Below, one piece after another: positions 14,491-17,341 of a stretch of 17,341 nucleotides of DNA. Location: positions 1 through 17,341 of the forward strand of contig DFFO01000071.1 of NCBI GenBank assembly GCA_002369255.1, given 5' to 3'. Position 1 is the first letter of the stretch, and each line of letters starts with the position of its first letter. The stretch comes from Lachnospiraceae bacterium UBA3774. GTDB lineage: Bacteria; Bacillota; Clostridia; Lachnospirales; Lachnospiraceae. The position numbers and the translations under genes are program-made. Under the pieces are notes generated by a model. The model ran no database searches, had not been told where the DNA came from, and worked only from the letters and a program-made list of their open reading frames with translations.

Positions 14491-15633
14491 TTATAGTTCG
14501 ACCGCTTTTCCGATCTCGGCGGAACGGTAAGCAGCATATATTATTTTTGTACACTCACAGGCAAGGTCGATTCCGGAGAGAGGCTCCCTGTCTTGCGCGA
14601 TGCATTCCATAAAATCCTGCATCTCTCCGATATAACCTCTGAGCAGATCGTCGGCACAAGAAGCGTTGTTCCAGCCAGTTTTTGAAGGGCACAGCTCGGA
14701 AAGGCGCATATCCTGTATGCCGTCCTCATCGAGGAAATACGTCTTCAAAACGTCCGACATAGTCGTTTTGCAGTAATATGTCCCATCATTGCAGTAAAGC
14801 TCGACATAATCCTTGACGCCGCCGAGGAAGATATTCGTCGCCATTACCACTGCTCTCGTATTGTCGGAAAATTTTATTATGGCAGTGCTCAGATCCTCGG
14901 TATCCACAGGTCTTGCGTCTATGTGACGGTGCTCATACTCCGTAAGAGCCGGCGAAATCATTTCCATATCTGCAAGCACGCTCACGGGTCTTATGCTTTC
15001 TCCTCTTGCAAGCGCTTCCTGAGATTTGAGCCAGAGGATCATCGAAATGGGGTGCGCGCCGTTGCGGCTAAACGTCCCTCCTCCTGTCTTTGACCAGTAT
15101 CCCGCGACCGGAGAGCTGGAACCTTTGAGGCTTTCCTCACCCTTCATAAATAATATCTTGCTCTTTTTGGCCCGGATAAAATCGGCCGTCCTGATAACGC
15201 TCGGAGCATATACGGCATTGTCGGCATACATTACTTTTTTGCCTGTCCTTTGGGCTGTTTCCTTAATTTTCTCGAGCTTTCTTTGCACTTCGGCGTACAT
15301 TTCGGACTTCGTCGCCTTTTCAAAATAACCGATAAAAGGCTTTTCGCAAATGACGTGCTTGCCCGCTTCAAGCGCGCGAAGAGTCATCTCCTCATGTACG
15401 TACGGCGGCGTAAGTATATGGACTACGTCTATTTCAGGATCGCTGATGAGCTCCTCATAGTCATATACGTCTTTTTCAAAACCGTATTTTTCTTTCATGG
15501 GAATGACCTGCTCGGGTCTTCTTCCCATGATCGTTTTTTTCCGTATGTCTACGCCGTAAACGTACTTAAGCGCGTCCATCTGAAGCGTAAACGCCCTGCC
15601 GGCTCCCGCCGCACCGATAGTGATTTTTTTCAT
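14491..15633 (-). CDS. Gfo/Idh/MocA family oxidoreductase
   Basis: NAD(P)-dependent sugar oxidoreductase of 380 residues. The N-terminal Rossmann domain carries KITIGAAGAGRAF (3-15), DVVHILTPPYVHEE (69-82) and the EKP motif at 97-99 (K98). The C-terminal catalytic domain has GGGTFSRNGAHPISMILW (184-201), with H194 in the position of the usual catalytic His. Members oxidise or reduce ring carbons of sugars or sugar nucleotides. The substrate is not evident. It lies between the PglC-like gene and the ACP, so it may tailor the amino sugar before acylation or supply a keto sugar. It does not resemble the WlbA/WbpB sequence I know. A good AGGAGAAGGAA site precedes the ATG. Confidence 0.88.
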   Translation of the reverse strand: MKKITIGAAGAGRAFTLQMDALKYVYGVDIRKKTIMGRRPEQVIPMKEKYGFEKDVYDYEELISDPEIDVVHILTPPYVHEEMTLRALEAGKHVICEKPFIGYFEKATKSEMYAEVQRKLEKIKETAQRTGKKVMYADNAVYAPSVIRTADFIRAKKSKILFMKGEESLKGSSSPVAGYWSKTGGGTFSRNGAHPISMILWLKSQEALARGESIRPVSVLADMEMISPALTEYEHRHIDARPVDTEDLSTAIIKFSDNTRAVVMATNIFLGGVKDYVELYCNDGTYYCKTTMSDVLKTYFLDEDGIQDMRLSELCPSKTGWNNASCADDLLRGYIGEMQDFMECIAQDREPLSGIDLACECTKIIYAAYRSAEIGKAVEL

Positions 15634-15661
15634 TTCCTTCTCCTAAAAACCGAAAAAAGTC

Positions 15662-16357
15662 TCAGTCGTCATTCTCCGCAAAGATCGGCTCCTGCGGCGA
15701 ATCCTGCCTCGCTATTTCCAGTTTAAGTTCTGCCTCGTTGGGATCCGAGGCCACCCCTTCTCTCACAAAAATGTTTTTTATTGTTTTAAAAAATATCTTC
15801 ACGTCCAGCCAAAAAGAAACCGACTCTACGTATTCCACGTCTTTTTCAAACCTCTCATCCCACGTTATGTAATTGCGCCCGTTTACCTGGGCAAGACCGG
15901 TGATCCCGGGTCTGATGACATGACGAAGATGCTCTCTTCCGTGATAATACGGCAGATATTTTACAAGCAGCGGTCTGGGACCTATAAGGCTCATATCTCC
16001 TTTAAATACGTTCCAGAATTCCGGCAACTCGTCAAGCGAAGTCCTGCGCAAAAAAAGTCCAAGCCCCGTCAGTCTGTCTCCCGCCTCGAGAAGCTCTCCG
16101 TCTTCGCCGCGCTTTTCGTTCATGGTGCGGAATTTCCAGATGGTAAATATCTTTTCGTCTTTTCCGGGGCGTTCCTGTTTGAAGATAACGGGCGATCCCA
16201 TTTTTACACGGACAAGCACGCTTATTATGAGCAAAACAGGCGATAAAACAATAAGCGCAAGTCCGGAGATAATAATATCCAAAAACCGTTTTACAAATCC
16301 CGAGTAAAACGTCCGTGGAAGCCGGGCCTTTGAAAAGTCGTAATAAACTTCCCTCAC
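15662..16357 (-). CDS. PglC-like initiating phosphoglycosyl transferase
   Basis: Small monotopic phosphoglycosyl transferase (bacterial sugar transferase family) of 231 residues. It moves a phosphosugar from a UDP-sugar onto undecaprenyl phosphate and so starts the repeat unit. Visible parts: the membrane re-entrant helix FLDIIISGLALIVLSPVLLI (25-44) with the kink Pro, PVIFKQERPGKDEKIF (56-71), KFRTMN, the catalytic Asp-Glu dyad in RTSLDELPEFWNVFKGDMS (D109, E110), LIGPRPL and RPGITGLAQVNGRN. A hydrophilic tail of about 25 residues follows the core. The start is GTG, in GTGA overlap with the aminotransferase stop, with AAAGGAG about 8 bases upstream. Its size and the adjacent PglE/PglD-like genes point to a bacillosamine-type donor rather than galactose, but this is inferred. 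Confidence 0.93.
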   Translation of the reverse strand: MREVYYDFSKARLPRTFYSGFVKRFLDIIISGLALIVLSPVLLIISVLVRVKMGSPVIFKQERPGKDEKIFTIWKFRTMNEKRGEDGELLEAGDRLTGLGLFLRRTSLDELPEFWNVFKGDMSLIGPRPLLVKYLPYYHGREHLRHVIRPGITGLAQVNGRNYITWDERFEKDVEYVESVSFWLDVKIFFKTIKNIFVREGVASDPNEAELKLEIARQDSPQEPIFAENDD

Positions 16358-17341
16358 GCCTTTGTCTCCTTTGAGAAGAAGCTCCTGACAAGCTCAATGA
16401 TAACGTCCTGATCCTGTGCGGAAAGCTTGTTGTCCGAGGGGAGGCAAAGACCTCTCTCGAAAATATCCGACGATACGTCGCCGCCCTCTCCGGGCGCCTT
16501 TAATCCGTCTTTTGTCACAAAGCCGCAGCCTTCAAAGGTCGGCTGCAGATGCATAGGCTTCCAGATGGGCCTTCCCTCTGCGTTGATCGCCTCGAGCGCC
16601 TGAAGTATCTGCGTAGGGCAGCTCTTGCCGTCTTCTGCGACAAATGAAGTCTCGGTCGCGGTGCGCATCTGATCGCACATCGCTTCTTTGTCTATCAGAA
16701 TGCAGCTTAGCCAGTGGTTGGCAATCACGTCTTTTCCGATGGGATTCATGCGGACGGGCAGCCCCGAAAAGCCTTTTTTGTATCTTTCATATATCGCAGT
16801 CTTTTGATCTATATGCTCCTGCAAATACGGGAGCTGTCCTCTTACTACTCCGGCCACGATATTACTCATACGATAATTGAAGCCCATTTCACGGTGCTGA
16901 TACCACGGAGCCGTCTCACGGCTCTGGGTGCTCCATTTGCGTACCAACGCCGCGTCGGCCTCATCGTCGCAAAGGAAAACTCCACCGCTGCTTCCGGTGA
17001 TTATTTTATTCCCGTTGAACGAGACAACGCTGTAAGTTCCGAATCCGCCGGTCTGTTTGCCTTTGTAGGAAGAGCCAAAGGATTCCGCGGCATCTTCAAT
17101 GATGATCGCTCCGTGTCTGTCGGCGATCTCAGTAAGCTCGTCCATTTTTGCGGGCGTGCCGTAAAGATGAACGATAATTATGATCTTTACGTCCGGATAG
17201 ACGGAAAATGCCTTTTCAAGCGCCTCCGGATCCATATTCCAGGTCTCGTATTCAGAGTCTATAAAAACAGGCTCCCCGCCTTCATATACAATGGGGTTTG
17301 CCGTAGCGGAAAAAGTCAGGTCGCAGCAAAAAACTTTTTTG
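16354..17341 (-). CDS. DegT/DnrJ/EryC1-type sugar aminotransferase (PglE-like), cut by right edge
   Basis: PLP-dependent aminotransferase acting on a keto-sugar nucleotide. About 328 residues are visible; the N-terminus is outside the window, and the frame is open to the edge. The ATG at 17235 is internal, because the codons before it read CCDLTFSATANPIVYEGGEP, a conserved family segment. VFIDSEYETWNMDP, IIIEDAAESFGSS and the Schiff-base lysine in SFNGNKIITGSSGG are seen, with a C-terminal CLPSDNKLSAQDQ block. The pattern fits PglE-type enzymes that aminate UDP-4-keto-6-deoxy-GlcNAc. The needed 4,6-dehydratase (PglF-like) is not in the window and may lie to the right. The stop overlaps the PglC-like GTG start. 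Confidence 0.92.
   Translation of the reverse strand, partial: KKVFCCDLTFSATANPIVYEGGEPVFIDSEYETWNMDPEALEKAFSVYPDVKIIIIVHLYGTPAKMDELTEIADRHGAIIIEDAAESFGSSYKGKQTGGFGTYSVVSFNGNKIITGSSGGVFLCDDEADAALVRKWSTQSRETAPWYQHREMGFNYRMSNIVAGVVRGQLPYLQEHIDQKTAIYERYKKGFSGLPVRMNPIGKDVIANHWLSCILIDKEAMCDQMRTATETSFVAEDGKSCPTQILQALEAINAEGRPIWKPMHLQPTFEGCGFVTKDGLKAPGEGGDVSSDIFERGLCLPSDNKLSAQDQDVIIELVRSFFSKETKA

Noticed and set aside
14481..14537. Longer ACP start at 14537
   Set aside because: It would overlap the end of the oxidoreductase gene and adds 19 residues with no carrier-protein similarity. The ATG at 14480 has a good ribosome site.

Overview
The window is one compact, entirely minus-strand block of 17 genes. 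It reads as the downstream part of a Wzx/Wzy-type surface polysaccharide (capsule, exopolysaccharide or wall-linked glycan) operon that runs into three housekeeping genes. Near-consensus TATAAT boxes, strong AGGAG-type ribosome sites, medium base composition and protein flavour (EpsF-like glycosyltransferase, sugar-transfer ATP-grasp, PglC/PglE-like proteins) suggest a Clostridia-type Firmicute, perhaps Lachnospiraceae-like. That assignment is an inference from style, not a search result.

In transcription order (right to left): a DegT/PglE-like aminotransferase cut by the right edge; a PglC-like phosphoglycosyl transferase; a Gfo/Idh/MocA oxidoreductase; a small acyl carrier protein; a PglD/NeuD-like hexapeptide acyltransferase; an AMP-forming acyl ligase; a GT4 glycosyltransferase; a Wzy-like polymerase; a second glycosyltransferase; a pyruvyl transferase; WecC; a sugar-transfer-associated ATP-grasp protein; a Wzx-like flippase; WecB; then ddl, alr, and the 5' part of asnS cut by the left edge. 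Gaps are 0-44 bases, several junctions overlap by 1-4 bases, and no stretch over 300 bases lacks a gene. I see no tRNA, rRNA, CRISPR array, insertion sequence or convincing terminator.

Working model (inference): the aminotransferase and acyltransferase build an N-acylated 4-amino sugar nucleotide, and the PglC-like enzyme places its phosphosugar on undecaprenyl phosphate. WecB and WecC convert UDP-GlcNAc to UDP-ManNAc and then UDP-ManNAcA, and the two glycosyltransferases extend the chain. The pyruvyl transferase adds a ketal and the ATP-grasp protein may add an amide-linked group. Wzx flips and Wzy polymerises the lipid-linked unit. The polymer should be anionic.

The most interesting part is the ACP, acyltransferase and acyl-ligase trio next to the PglC/PglE-like pair. 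It looks like a dedicated carrier-protein route that charges an organic acid and passes it to an amino sugar, in place of the usual acetyl-CoA. A second unusual element is the ATP-grasp protein beside the uronic-acid genes. A third is a pair of near-identical promoter-like elements (TGGAA-N18-TATAATAAGCAA) in front of ddl and asnS, which appear to separate housekeeping expression from the glycan operon.
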